8,025 nt of DNA from Candidatus Omnitrophota bacterium (GTDB lineage: Bacteria > Omnitrophota > Gorgyraeia > Zapsychrales > Zapsychraceae), in the NCBI GenBank assembly GCA_029567025.1, contig JAKQLT010000062.1:1-8025 (forward strand). The letters are read 5' to 3'. The notes below the pieces were generated by a model that saw only the letters and a program-made list of their open reading frames with translations, did not search any database and had not been told where the DNA came from. The translations under genes were made by a program, and so were the position numbers. Shown here one piece after another: positions 1 through 5,301 of this stretch (positions are counted from its first letter, which is position 1; each line of letters opens with the position of its first letter).

Positions 1-2
1 TC

Positions 3-83
3 TGTGCCCACCAGATTTTTATTGTCGGATTAACTGTTTTTATATTTTCGCAAAAAAAAAGAAGAAATATAAAAGAAGGATAG
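3..83 (+). CDS. Possible C-terminal end of an upstream gene (partial)
   Basis: An open frame enters from the left edge and stops at TAG 81-83, five bases before the next start codon. Its 26 visible residues hold a hydrophobic run (IFIVGLTVFIF) followed by a basic tail (QKKRRNIKEG). This would suit the last membrane segment of a membrane protein with a cytoplasmic C-terminus. The tight spacing to the next gene matches the rest of the window. The stretch is too short to name a family. Two other frames are also partly open here (frame 1 stops at 31-33), so this may instead be A+T-rich spacer. Confidence 0.3.
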   Translation, partial: CAHQIFIVGLTVFIFSQKKRRNIKEG

Positions 84-87
84 GCCT

Positions 88-813
88 GTGGCAGACACGC
101 ATATTAAACAACAGATGGTTAAATTAATTGAGTTGCAGAAAATTGATAGCCAGATTTTCGACTTTAATAGGCATTTAGCGGAAAAGCCGAAAGAAGTTGA
201 AGCGTTAAAAATCCAATTTGAATCGAAGAAAACCAAGCTTAATCAGTTAGAAGAATCTTTAAAAAAAGTTCAATTAGTGCGACGGGATTTGGAAGTAGAT
301 ATGAAATCCAAAGAAGAGCAGATCGCGAAGGCTAATACGCAATTGTCTTTAATAAAAACTAATAAAGAATATACCGCGAAGATTTCAGAGATTGAAAGTA
401 TGAAAGCGGATAAATCGATTATCGAAGAGAAGATTTTATTGTCCTATGATGACGCGGATAAAATACAAGCGGATATTAATCAGGAAAAACAAATTGTTGC
501 GCAAGAAGAAAAAAAATATTTAGATAGAAAAAAAGAAGTGGAAGATTATATCAAGGACGTTGAACATAAGATAAACCAGCTAAAGACTAATCGCCAATTG
601 ATAGTTCCTCAGGTGGATAAAGAAATTTTAATTCGATATGAAAAAATTTTAAAACATAAAGAAGGCATTGCGGTCGTGCCTATGAAAGGTGCGGTTTGTG
701 GGGGGTGTTTTATGAATTTACAGCCGCAAAGAATTAATGAAATTAAGGCGGCGCAGAGTTTGATTGAATGTGATATGTGTTCTTGTATTTTATATAGCGA
801 GGAGAATATTTGA
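88..813 (+). CDS. Coiled-coil C4 zinc-ribbon protein (DUF164/CT398-like)
   Basis: The protein has 241 residues. About residues 10-170 are charged, heptad-like helix rich in Lys, Glu and Gln, as in a long antiparallel coiled coil. The C-terminal end carries a zinc ribbon with CGGC at 204-207 and CDMC at 228-231; Cys233 is an extra cysteine. This arrangement is typical of the zf-RING_7/DUF164 family. Characterised relatives include Helicobacter HP0958 (FlgZ) and chlamydial CT398, reported to bind sigma-54 or secretion and flagellar components; the ribbon suggests nucleic-acid or protein binding. Nothing here shows which role applies. The GTG start at 88 is preceded by AGAAGGA (74-80) at 7-nt spacing, and no better start lies nearby. 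The stop TGA overlaps the TTG start of the RNase HI gene, so translation is probably coupled. It is likely a soluble cytoplasmic protein. Confidence 0.85.
   Translation: MADTHIKQQMVKLIELQKIDSQIFDFNRHLAEKPKEVEALKIQFESKKTKLNQLEESLKKVQLVRRDLEVDMKSKEEQIAKANTQLSLIKTNKEYTAKISEIESMKADKSIIEEKILLSYDDADKIQADINQEKQIVAQEEKKYLDRKKEVEDYIKDVEHKINQLKTNRQLIVPQVDKEILIRYEKILKHKEGIAVVPMKGAVCGGCFMNLQPQRINEIKAAQSLIECDMCSCILYSEENI
799..804 (+). promoter_or_regulatory. Ribosome binding site fixing the TTG start of the RNase HI gene
   Basis: GAGGAG lies 5 nt upstream of TTG 810-812, inside the last codons of the zinc-ribbon gene. No ATG or GTG lies between it and the codon for the first catalytic Asp, so the TTG start is needed to keep the first beta-strand of the fold. 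Confidence 0.75.
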
Positions 814-1274
814 ACGACGCATTGACGATATTTATCGATGGGGCTTGTCGAGGAAATCCTGGTCCAGCAGGGATAGGCGTTATTATAAAAAATGATAAAA
901 AGGTTCTTAAAGAAATCTCACAATCTATTGGAGACGCGACGAATAATATCGCGGAATATACAGCATTAAAAGTCGCTTTAAGTGAAGCCGGTCTATTAAC
1001 CAAAGGTGTTTTAAAAATTTTTACGGACAGTGAATTATTGGCGAAACAAATTACAGGCGCGTATAAAATAAAAAATGAGAATTTAGCTGTTCTTTATCAA
1101 GAAGTCGCGCAGTTATCGTTGCAATTTAAAAGCGTGGAGATTACGCATGTGAAGCGTGAAAGAAATAAAGAAGCGGATTTATTGGCGACACAGGCGATTA
1201 CATTAAAGCAAGGCAAGACGATTGCCTCGACGTTTAAATACGTTAAGGAGGAAAGTCCGAGCTCCAAAGGGTAG
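810..1274 (+). CDS. rnhA: RNase HI family protein
   Basis: This 154-residue single-domain RNase H would cleave the RNA strand of RNA-DNA hybrids, for example R-loops and primers, with two metal ions. The carboxylate set is visible: Asp10 in FIDGACRGNPGPAG, Glu49 in NIAEYTAL, Asp73 in IFTDSELL and Asp123 in NKEADLLA. His113 (ITHVKRERNK) sits where members of this branch have a histidine before the last Asp. There is no N-terminal hybrid-binding domain and no fused phosphatase domain. The gene starts with TTG overlapping the previous stop (TTGA). The fold should end near residue 131. The remaining 22 residues, ending EESPSSKG, are encoded by the 5' part of the RNase P RNA, including its conserved P4 strand, so this tail is probably constrained by the RNA rather than by protein function. 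RnhA is the usual symbol, although the sequence is closer to the short RNase HI-like proteins than to the E. coli enzyme. Confidence 0.9.
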   Translation: MNDALTIFIDGACRGNPGPAGIGVIIKNDKKVLKEISQSIGDATNNIAEYTALKVALSEAGLLTKGVLKIFTDSELLAKQITGAYKIKNENLAVLYQEVAQLSLQFKSVEITHVKRERNKEADLLATQAITLKQGKTIASTFKYVKEESPSSKG

Positions 1275-1553
1275 TGTATCCCGATAATGCGGGACCGTTT
1301 GAGCAATCAAATGAGGATTAGAGCCACAGTGACGATACTTTGGCCTTTACGGTCAAAGGGTGAAACGAGCAATCTCTACACGGAGCAATGCCAAATAGGA
1401 GAAGATGGCGGTTTTCCGCCGACGAAGCGGCCCGTTTCGTCAGGATTCTCGGGTAGGTTGCAAGAGTTGAAAGAGCAATCTTTCAAGTCAGTCGAATAAT
1501 CGTCGCTCTATGATTTTTTTAGAGTAACAGAACTCGGCTTATTTGCCTTGCTT
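1206..1553 (+). ncRNA. rnpB: RNase P RNA (catalytic subunit), compact type-A-like fold
   Basis: This RNA removes 5' leaders from pre-tRNAs. The helices can be paired by hand. P1 is 1206-1216 with 1543-1553 (11 bp, perfect). P2 is 1217-1223 with 1498-1504 (7 bp, perfect). P4 is 1253-1261 with 1533-1540, with the universal bulged U at 1256, and its CCGAG/CTCGG is a compensated form of the E. coli CCGGG/CCCGG. P5 is 1262-1265 with 1382-1385. P6 is GGGT 1269-1272 with GCCC 1430-1433 in the P17 loop, a type A trait. P7 is 1274-1278 with 1377-1381. P8 is 1280-1293. P9 is 1298-1311 with a GCAA loop. P10 is 1313-1319 with 1371-1376. P12 is 1338-1345 with 1351-1358. P16 is 1399-1403 with 1446-1450. 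P17 is 1421-1426 with 1436-1441. P18 is 1467-1486 with a GCAA loop. GGGTAGG at 1451-1457 contains the GGU that pairs with the tRNA CCA end. P13 and P14 are absent. The ends are set from P1 and may be off by a few bases. The first 69 nt overlap the RNase HI gene. Confidence 0.96.
1407..1420 (+). other. Extra hairpin within the P16-P17 arm of RNase P RNA
   Basis: GGCGG (1407-1411), a TTTT loop and CCGCC (1416-1420) form a perfect 5-bp stem-loop between the 5' strand of P16 and the 5' strand of P17. The E. coli RNA has only a short linker at the matching place. It is seen directly in the sequence; its place in the fold is inferred. Confidence 0.6.
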
Positions 1554-1565
1554 GAATATTTTTTT
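1543..1565 (+). terminator. Possible rnpB terminator: P1 3' strand followed by seven T
   Basis: The 3' strand of the 11-bp P1 helix (1543-1553) is followed after 5 nt by TTTTTTT (1559-1565). If P1 has formed by the time polymerase reaches the T-tract, the pair could act as an intrinsic terminator. No good local hairpin lies just before the T-tract, since the 5' partner is about 330 nt upstream, so this is uncertain. The T-tract may instead belong to an A+T-rich promoter for yebC. Confidence 0.3.
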
Positions 1566-1591
1566 GTTATATCAAAGGTGAAAATTATTTT
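1564..1591 (+). promoter_or_regulatory. Weak candidate sigma-70-type promoter for the yebC-tyrA gene run
   Basis: TTGTTA (1564-1569) and TATTTT (1586-1591) are separated by 16 bp inside a very A+T-rich spacer. The predicted transcript start would fall near 1598, next to the inverted repeat. This is the longest gap between genes in the window, so a promoter is reasonable here, but matching hexamers are easily found by chance in such sequence. Confidence 0.25.
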
Positions 1592-1597
1592 TTAAAT

Positions 1598-1614
1598 TAA
1601 GCCATGATGGCTTA
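1598..1614 (+). repeat. Perfect inverted repeat in the yebC leader
   Basis: TAAGCCA, a TGA centre and TGGCTTA form a perfect 7-bp inverted repeat 26 nt before the yebC start and 12 nt before its Shine-Dalgarno site. It could be an operator, or in RNA a small hairpin protecting the 5' end. It is not followed by a T-run, so it is not a terminator. No second copy was noticed in the window. Confidence 0.5.
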
Positions 1615-1640
1615 TAGGTTAACAATAGGAGGGTTTAGAA

Positions 1641-2393
1641 ATGTCAGGTCATTCAAAATGGGCAACAATTAAACATAAAAAAGCGGCGACTGATGCGAAA
1701 AGAGGTGCGGCTTTTACAAAAATGATTCGCGAAATTACATCTGTGGCAAAGGCAGGAGGAGGAAACATAGAAACAAATCCTTCTTTAAGAACAGCTATTG
1801 AGCGTGCGCGCAGTATTAATATGCCTAAAGACAATATTGAAAACGCGATTAAAAAAGGAACGGGAGAGCTTCCTGGTGTTGTGTATGAAAGTTTTATGTT
1901 TGACGCGTATGGTCCAGGTGGAGTCGCTATGCTTGTGTCCGGATTAACCGATAATAAAAATCGCACGACAGCGGAAGTACGTAATCTTTTAAGTAAAAAA
2001 GGTGGAAATATGGCGAGTCCGGGAAGCACATCGTTTTTATTTTCTAAAAAAGGAATGATTAGCGTCGATAAAAGTAAAGCGAATGAAGATCAGCTGATGG
2101 AAATTGCTTTAGAAGCAGGGGCCGAAGATATTAGCACCGAAGACAAAGAGTATGAGATTACGACGGACCCGTCGAATTTTATAGCGGTTAAAGAGGCCAT
2201 TGAATCTAAAGGTATCCAGATTTCTTCTTCAGAAATTACTATGGTTCCCAGCTCTTATGTTAAAGTTGTCGGTGAAACAGCCAAACAGTTATTGGCTTTG
2301 ATGGAATCTTTGGAAGATAATGAAGATGTTCAGAATGTCTACGCGAATTTTGATATTCCAGATGAAGAAATGGAAAAGATTTCTGCTGAATAA
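1641..2393 (+). CDS. yebC: YebC/TACO1 family protein
   Basis: The 250-residue length is normal for the family. The signature start MSGHSKWATIKHKKAA is followed by the basic stretch DAKRGAAFTKMIREI, then NPSLRTAIERARSINMPKDNIENAIKKG (residues 46-73), FDAYGPGGVAMLV (87-99), the DNKNRTTAEVR loop (104-114) and GSTSFLF (128-134). All three domains appear complete, ending in the acidic DIPDEEMEKISAE. The family was long annotated as a transcription regulator. Mitochondrial TACO1 and recent bacterial work instead point to a ribosome-associated factor that eases translation of proline-rich stretches. Which role applies here cannot be told from sequence. The start follows a strong AGGAGGG (1627-1633) with 7-nt spacing. 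It stands just before ruvC, as in many bacteria, and its stop TAA shares a base with the ruvC ATG. Confidence 0.96.
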   Translation: MSGHSKWATIKHKKAATDAKRGAAFTKMIREITSVAKAGGGNIETNPSLRTAIERARSINMPKDNIENAIKKGTGELPGVVYESFMFDAYGPGGVAMLVSGLTDNKNRTTAEVRNLLSKKGGNMASPGSTSFLFSKKGMISVDKSKANEDQLMEIALEAGAEDISTEDKEYEITTDPSNFIAVKEAIESKGIQISSSEITMVPSSYVKVVGETAKQLLALMESLEDNEDVQNVYANFDIPDEEMEKISAE

Positions 2394-2878
2394 TGAAAAT
2401 TATTGGGATTGATCCAGGCACGCGTTCAACGGGGTATGGGCTTCTTGACATCCAGAAAGAGAAAACTCTTTTGTTGGAGACCGGAACGATTCATCCTAAA
2501 TCTAAAGAGGATTTGCCTCATCGTATTCATCATATTTATGAGGCCTTAGCCGATATTTTAAATGAGTATCAGCCCGAGATTCTTATTCTTGAGAAACTTT
2601 TTGCGCATCAATCTTATCCAATGACATCGAGTATTTTAGGCCATGTGCGCGGTGTGATTTGTTTATTGTGCGCCCAGAAAAATTTGAAACTTATTGAAGA
2701 AAGTCCGAAACGTATTAGAAAGACGCTCACTGGAAATGGGAATGCTTCCAAACTGCAAACGCGCTCTATGGTCGCGCATTATTTACGGATTGATGAAAAA
2801 AAATTGACATTAGACGCGAGCGATGCGTTGGCCTTAGCGTTAGGATACGCGCAAATGAAAGGGCGTTATGATTTCTGA
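2393..2878 (+). CDS. ruvC: Holliday junction resolvase RuvC
   Basis: RuvC is the dimeric, metal-dependent endonuclease that nicks the two like strands of a Holliday junction during recombinational repair. This protein has 161 residues, close to the usual length. The four catalytic acids are present: Asp7 in MKIIGIDPGTRSTGYG, Glu67 in ILILEKLF, and Asp141 and Asp144 in LTLDASDALALAL. The LTGNGNASKLQ segment (112-122) matches the family's conserved loop. Its ATG overlaps the yebC stop (TAATG), and there is only a poor Shine-Dalgarno site in front, so it probably depends on coupling to yebC translation. The 3' end overlaps the start of ruvA by 11 nt, which fits work in one resolvasome. Confidence 0.96.
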   Translation: MKIIGIDPGTRSTGYGLLDIQKEKTLLLETGTIHPKSKEDLPHRIHHIYEALADILNEYQPEILILEKLFAHQSYPMTSSILGHVRGVICLLCAQKNLKLIEESPKRIRKTLTGNGNASKLQTRSMVAHYLRIDEKKLTLDASDALALALGYAQMKGRYDF

Positions 2879-3500
2879 AATAACCGGGAAACTTGTTTCA
2901 CAAAAAGATCAAGCGCTTATTATCCAAGTCGGTGGATTTTATTATGAAGTCATGGTTCCAGCTTCTGTTATTAATCGCGTGGAACAAACACAAGATGCCG
3001 AAGGAAATATTCATTTGATGACGTATCATTATTTTCAATTAACGCAATCAAGTGCCACACCTGTTTTAGTCGGATTTATTCATGAAATGGAACGGGATTT
3101 CTTTTTGCAGTTTATTACGGTCTCGGGTATTGGTCCACGCGCGGCGGTTAAGGCGCTTAATAAACCTATTTCAGAAATTGCCGGCGCTATTGATAAAGGA
3201 GATATTGCGTATTTAAAAACGCTTCCGGGTATTGGGATGCAACGCGCTAAAGAAATTGTTGCGAAGCTTCAGGGCAAAGTCGGACGATTTGGCCTTATTC
3301 GTGATGAGTCTCAAAAGATTAAAAATATTAGCCCTGTGACGATCGATTGGCAACAAGAGGCGTTGGATGTTCTTTTACAGCTTCAGTATAAAAAGCCCGA
3401 AGCTCAACAAATGATTCAAAAAGCATTAGAACGCAAACAAGATATCCAGTCTGCGGAAGACTTATTAAATGAAATTTATAAACAGAAGGTGAGTCTTTAA
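2868..3500 (+). CDS. ruvA: Holliday junction DNA helicase subunit RuvA
   Basis: RuvA binds the four-way junction as a tetramer and loads the RuvB motor. This protein has 210 residues. Domain I is an OB fold (about 1-70, with MISEITGKLVSQKDQALIIQ and VGGFYYEVMVP). Domain II has two helix-hairpin-helix motifs, VSGIGPRAA (85-93) and LPGIGMQRAKEIV (119-131). The small RuvB-binding domain III covers about 161-208. One oddity is at residues 54-70: where E. coli RuvA has the acidic pin (VVREDAQLLYGF), this protein reads HYFQLTQSSATPVLVGF, with no acidic residue and a few extra positions. The ATG lies inside ruvC, with AAAGGG (2858-2863) 4 nt upstream. ruvB does not follow; scpB does, two bases later. 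Confidence 0.95.
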   Translation: MISEITGKLVSQKDQALIIQVGGFYYEVMVPASVINRVEQTQDAEGNIHLMTYHYFQLTQSSATPVLVGFIHEMERDFFLQFITVSGIGPRAAVKALNKPISEIAGAIDKGDIAYLKTLPGIGMQRAKEIVAKLQGKVGRFGLIRDESQKIKNISPVTIDWQQEALDVLLQLQYKKPEAQQMIQKALERKQDIQSAEDLLNEIYKQKVSL

Positions 3501-3502
3501 CA

Positions 3503-4231
3503 ATGGAAGAACAAATTCAAAATACAAATAGTGAAAATAAGATTTTTGAATCTTCGACGGAAAAACAACAGGATCCTTTAGATCACGTTAAAGGAGTCAT
3601 TGAGTCTATTTTGTTCGTCAATGAACATCCTGTCGCATTAGAACCCTTAAAAAAGGTTTTTCCGACAGTAGGATTAGCAGATATTAAAAAAGCCATTCGC
3701 GCGTTACAGGATGAATATGAACACCGTCAAAGCGGAATTGTCATTTTAGAGATTGCCGGTGGATATCAAATGCTCACGAATTCTTTATACGCAGATTATG
3801 TGCGCACGTTTTATAAGACAAAACATAAAGAGAAATTATCCAAGCCATCGTTAGAGACGCTTGCAATTGTCGCTTATAAACAGCCGGTGACGCGGGCGGA
3901 TATTGAAATCATTCGCGGTGTTAATTCGGATGGCGTTGTGGAAAATCTTTTAATGAAGGAATTAATTAAGATTATTGGCCGTAAGGATGTGGCTGGCAAG
4001 CCGTATTTATATGGGACAACTAAACAGTTCTTAGAATATTTTGGTTTAAAATCTTTGGAAGATCTTCCTAAATTAGAAGAGTTTCCTGATCTTGTCGCTG
4101 AAAAAGAAAAAGACCTTCCGGCAAATACGGAAGATCTGACGGCGTCTGCTCCGGATGTTATTTCTGCGGTTGAGGAAAAACAAAAAAAAGATGCTTCTTT
4201 AGAAAATCCTATTGAAAAAGTTGAGGGCTAA
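3503..4231 (+). CDS. scpB: Segregation and condensation protein ScpB
   Basis: ScpB is the winged-helix dimer that binds the kleisin ScpA in the SMC-ScpAB condensin, which organises and separates chromosomes. Of 242 residues, about 28-107 form the first winged helix (HVKGVIESILFVNEHPVAL onward) and about 112-185 the second. The second holds the family signature LETLAIVAYKQPVTRADIEIIRGV (118-140) followed by KPYLYGTTKQFLEYFGL. The first 27 residues are polar, and the last 50 are rich in Glu, Lys, Asp and Ala and look disordered; many ScpB proteins carry such a tail. AGAAGGTGAG (3484-3493) provides the ribosome site, overlapping the end of ruvA. scpA, often its direct neighbour, is not in the window. 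Confidence 0.94.
   Translation: MEEQIQNTNSENKIFESSTEKQQDPLDHVKGVIESILFVNEHPVALEPLKKVFPTVGLADIKKAIRALQDEYEHRQSGIVILEIAGGYQMLTNSLYADYVRTFYKTKHKEKLSKPSLETLAIVAYKQPVTRADIEIIRGVNSDGVVENLLMKELIKIIGRKDVAGKPYLYGTTKQFLEYFGLKSLEDLPKLEEFPDLVAEKEKDLPANTEDLTASAPDVISAVEEKQKKDASLENPIEKVEG
4223..4227 (+). promoter_or_regulatory. Ribosome binding site deciding the pheA start
   Basis: GAGGG is 5 nt before ATG 4233-4235. An in-frame TTG at 4212 would extend the protein by seven residues (MKKLRAN) but overlaps scpB and has no good ribosome site. The ATG also begins just where the chorismate mutase helix starts (MSLEELRKKI). Confidence 0.7.
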
Positions 4232-4232
4232 T

Positions 4233-5297
4233 ATGAGTTTAGAAGAATTGCGTAAAAAAATAAATGCTATTGATGAGAAAATAGTCTCTATTTTAAATGA
4301 GCGGGCAAAGATTAGTCTTGAGATCGGGAAAAATAAATTAGAGAATAATCAAAGTATTTATGCGCCTCATCGGGAAAAAGAAGTTTTAGATCGGATTAAA
4401 GAAATGAATCAAGGACCGATGACCTCAGAATCTTTAGAGGCCGTTTATCGAGAGATTATGTCGAGTTCTTTATCGTTGGAAAAACCGTTAAAGATTTCTT
4501 ATCTGGGAACAGAAGGATCTTTTACTCATATGGCCGCGAATAAGAAATTTGGCTCTCAGGTTTGTTATGTCCCTTGTAATAGTATTTTAGAAGTTTTTCA
4601 TAAAGTGGAGCACGGAGAATGTGATTATGGGGTTGTGCCTATTGAAAATTCTGTCGAAGGCGCCGTTACGCATACGTTTGATATTTTGGTTGATTCTGAT
4701 CTTAAAATTTGCGCGCAAACGACTTTAAAAGTGGAGCAACATTTATTATCGAAGGAGAATTTAAAGGATATTAAAACCATTTATTCGAATCCGCAGTCTT
4801 TTGGCCAATGCCGTATTTGGTTAGCGGAAAATTTACCGGAAGCCGGACAGATTTGGGTGGCGTCTAATACCGAAGCCGCGCAAAAAGCAGCTAAACAAAG
4901 ATATTCTGCGGCTATTGCTTCAAGTTTAGCGGCGAAAGTCTATGATGTGCCGATCATTCGCTCGAATATTCAAGATATGGAACATAATATGACGCGGTTT
5001 TTTATTATTGCGAAACAGGATGTTCCTATGACGGGAAATGATAAAACATCGATTATTTTCTCGATTAAAGATAAAGTGGGCGCGTTGCATGATATGCTTG
5101 TTCCTTTTCGAGATCTGAATATCAATTTAACAAAAATTGAGTCACGTCCGTCTAAGAAAAAGGCGTGGGATTATTATTTCTTTGTTGATTTTCTTGGTCA
5201 TCGCGAGGATAAAAAAGTCAAACAGGCCTTAGACCGATTAGAAGGATTGTGTAAATATTTAAAAATCGCTGGTTCTTATCCAGCCACGGAAGCGTAA
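4233..5297 (+). CDS. pheA: Bifunctional chorismate mutase / prephenate dehydratase (P-protein)
   Basis: This enzyme converts chorismate to prephenate and then to phenylpyruvate, the phenylalanine branch. With the ATG start it has 354 residues. Residues 1-83 are an AroQ-type mutase helix bundle, with Arg7, Arg24, Lys35, Arg47 and Glu48 aligning with E. coli active-site residues; the E. coli Gln88 position is Glu83 here. Residues 87-260 are the dehydratase, with GTEGSFTHMAA, PIENSVEGAV (137-145), SNPQSFGQC (185-193) and the catalytic NMTRFF (252-257, Thr254). Residues 272-350 are an ACT domain with GALH (283-286) and ESRP (303-306), the motifs that bind phenylalanine, so feedback inhibition by phenylalanine is expected. 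It begins 1 nt after the scpB stop and is followed after 4 nt by hisC. Confidence 0.96.
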   Translation: MSLEELRKKINAIDEKIVSILNERAKISLEIGKNKLENNQSIYAPHREKEVLDRIKEMNQGPMTSESLEAVYREIMSSSLSLEKPLKISYLGTEGSFTHMAANKKFGSQVCYVPCNSILEVFHKVEHGECDYGVVPIENSVEGAVTHTFDILVDSDLKICAQTTLKVEQHLLSKENLKDIKTIYSNPQSFGQCRIWLAENLPEAGQIWVASNTEAAQKAAKQRYSAAIASSLAAKVYDVPIIRSNIQDMEHNMTRFFIIAKQDVPMTGNDKTSIIFSIKDKVGALHDMLVPFRDLNINLTKIESRPSKKKAWDYYFFVDFLGHREDKKVKQALDRLEGLCKYLKIAGSYPATEA

Positions 5298-5301
5298 AAA
5301 A

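Noticed and set aside
52..60. A run of nine A before the zinc-ribbon gene, considered as a slippage or frameshift site
   Set aside because: It lies outside a gene that can be named, so no frame change can be shown to matter; it suits an A+T-rich spacer or a Lys-rich C-terminus.
1287..1499. A 70-codon open frame on the + strand with its own ATG
   Set aside because: It lies wholly inside the RNase P RNA, has no ribosome site, and its sequence is explained by the RNA helices.
1649..2029. A 126-codon open frame on the - strand
   Set aside because: It is antisense to the strongly conserved N-terminal half of YebC, has no ribosome site, and its peptide resembles no protein family I know.
4112..4136. 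An inverted repeat (CTTCCG ... CGGAAG) near the end of scpB
   Set aside because: It lies inside the coding sequence of the acidic tail and has no following T-run; Glu, Asp and Leu-Pro codons of this composition easily create such a pair by chance.
4212..4232. An upstream TTG start for pheA adding seven residues
   Set aside because: It overlaps scpB, lacks a ribosome site, and the ATG at 4233 has GAGGG at good spacing and begins at the family's usual N-terminus.
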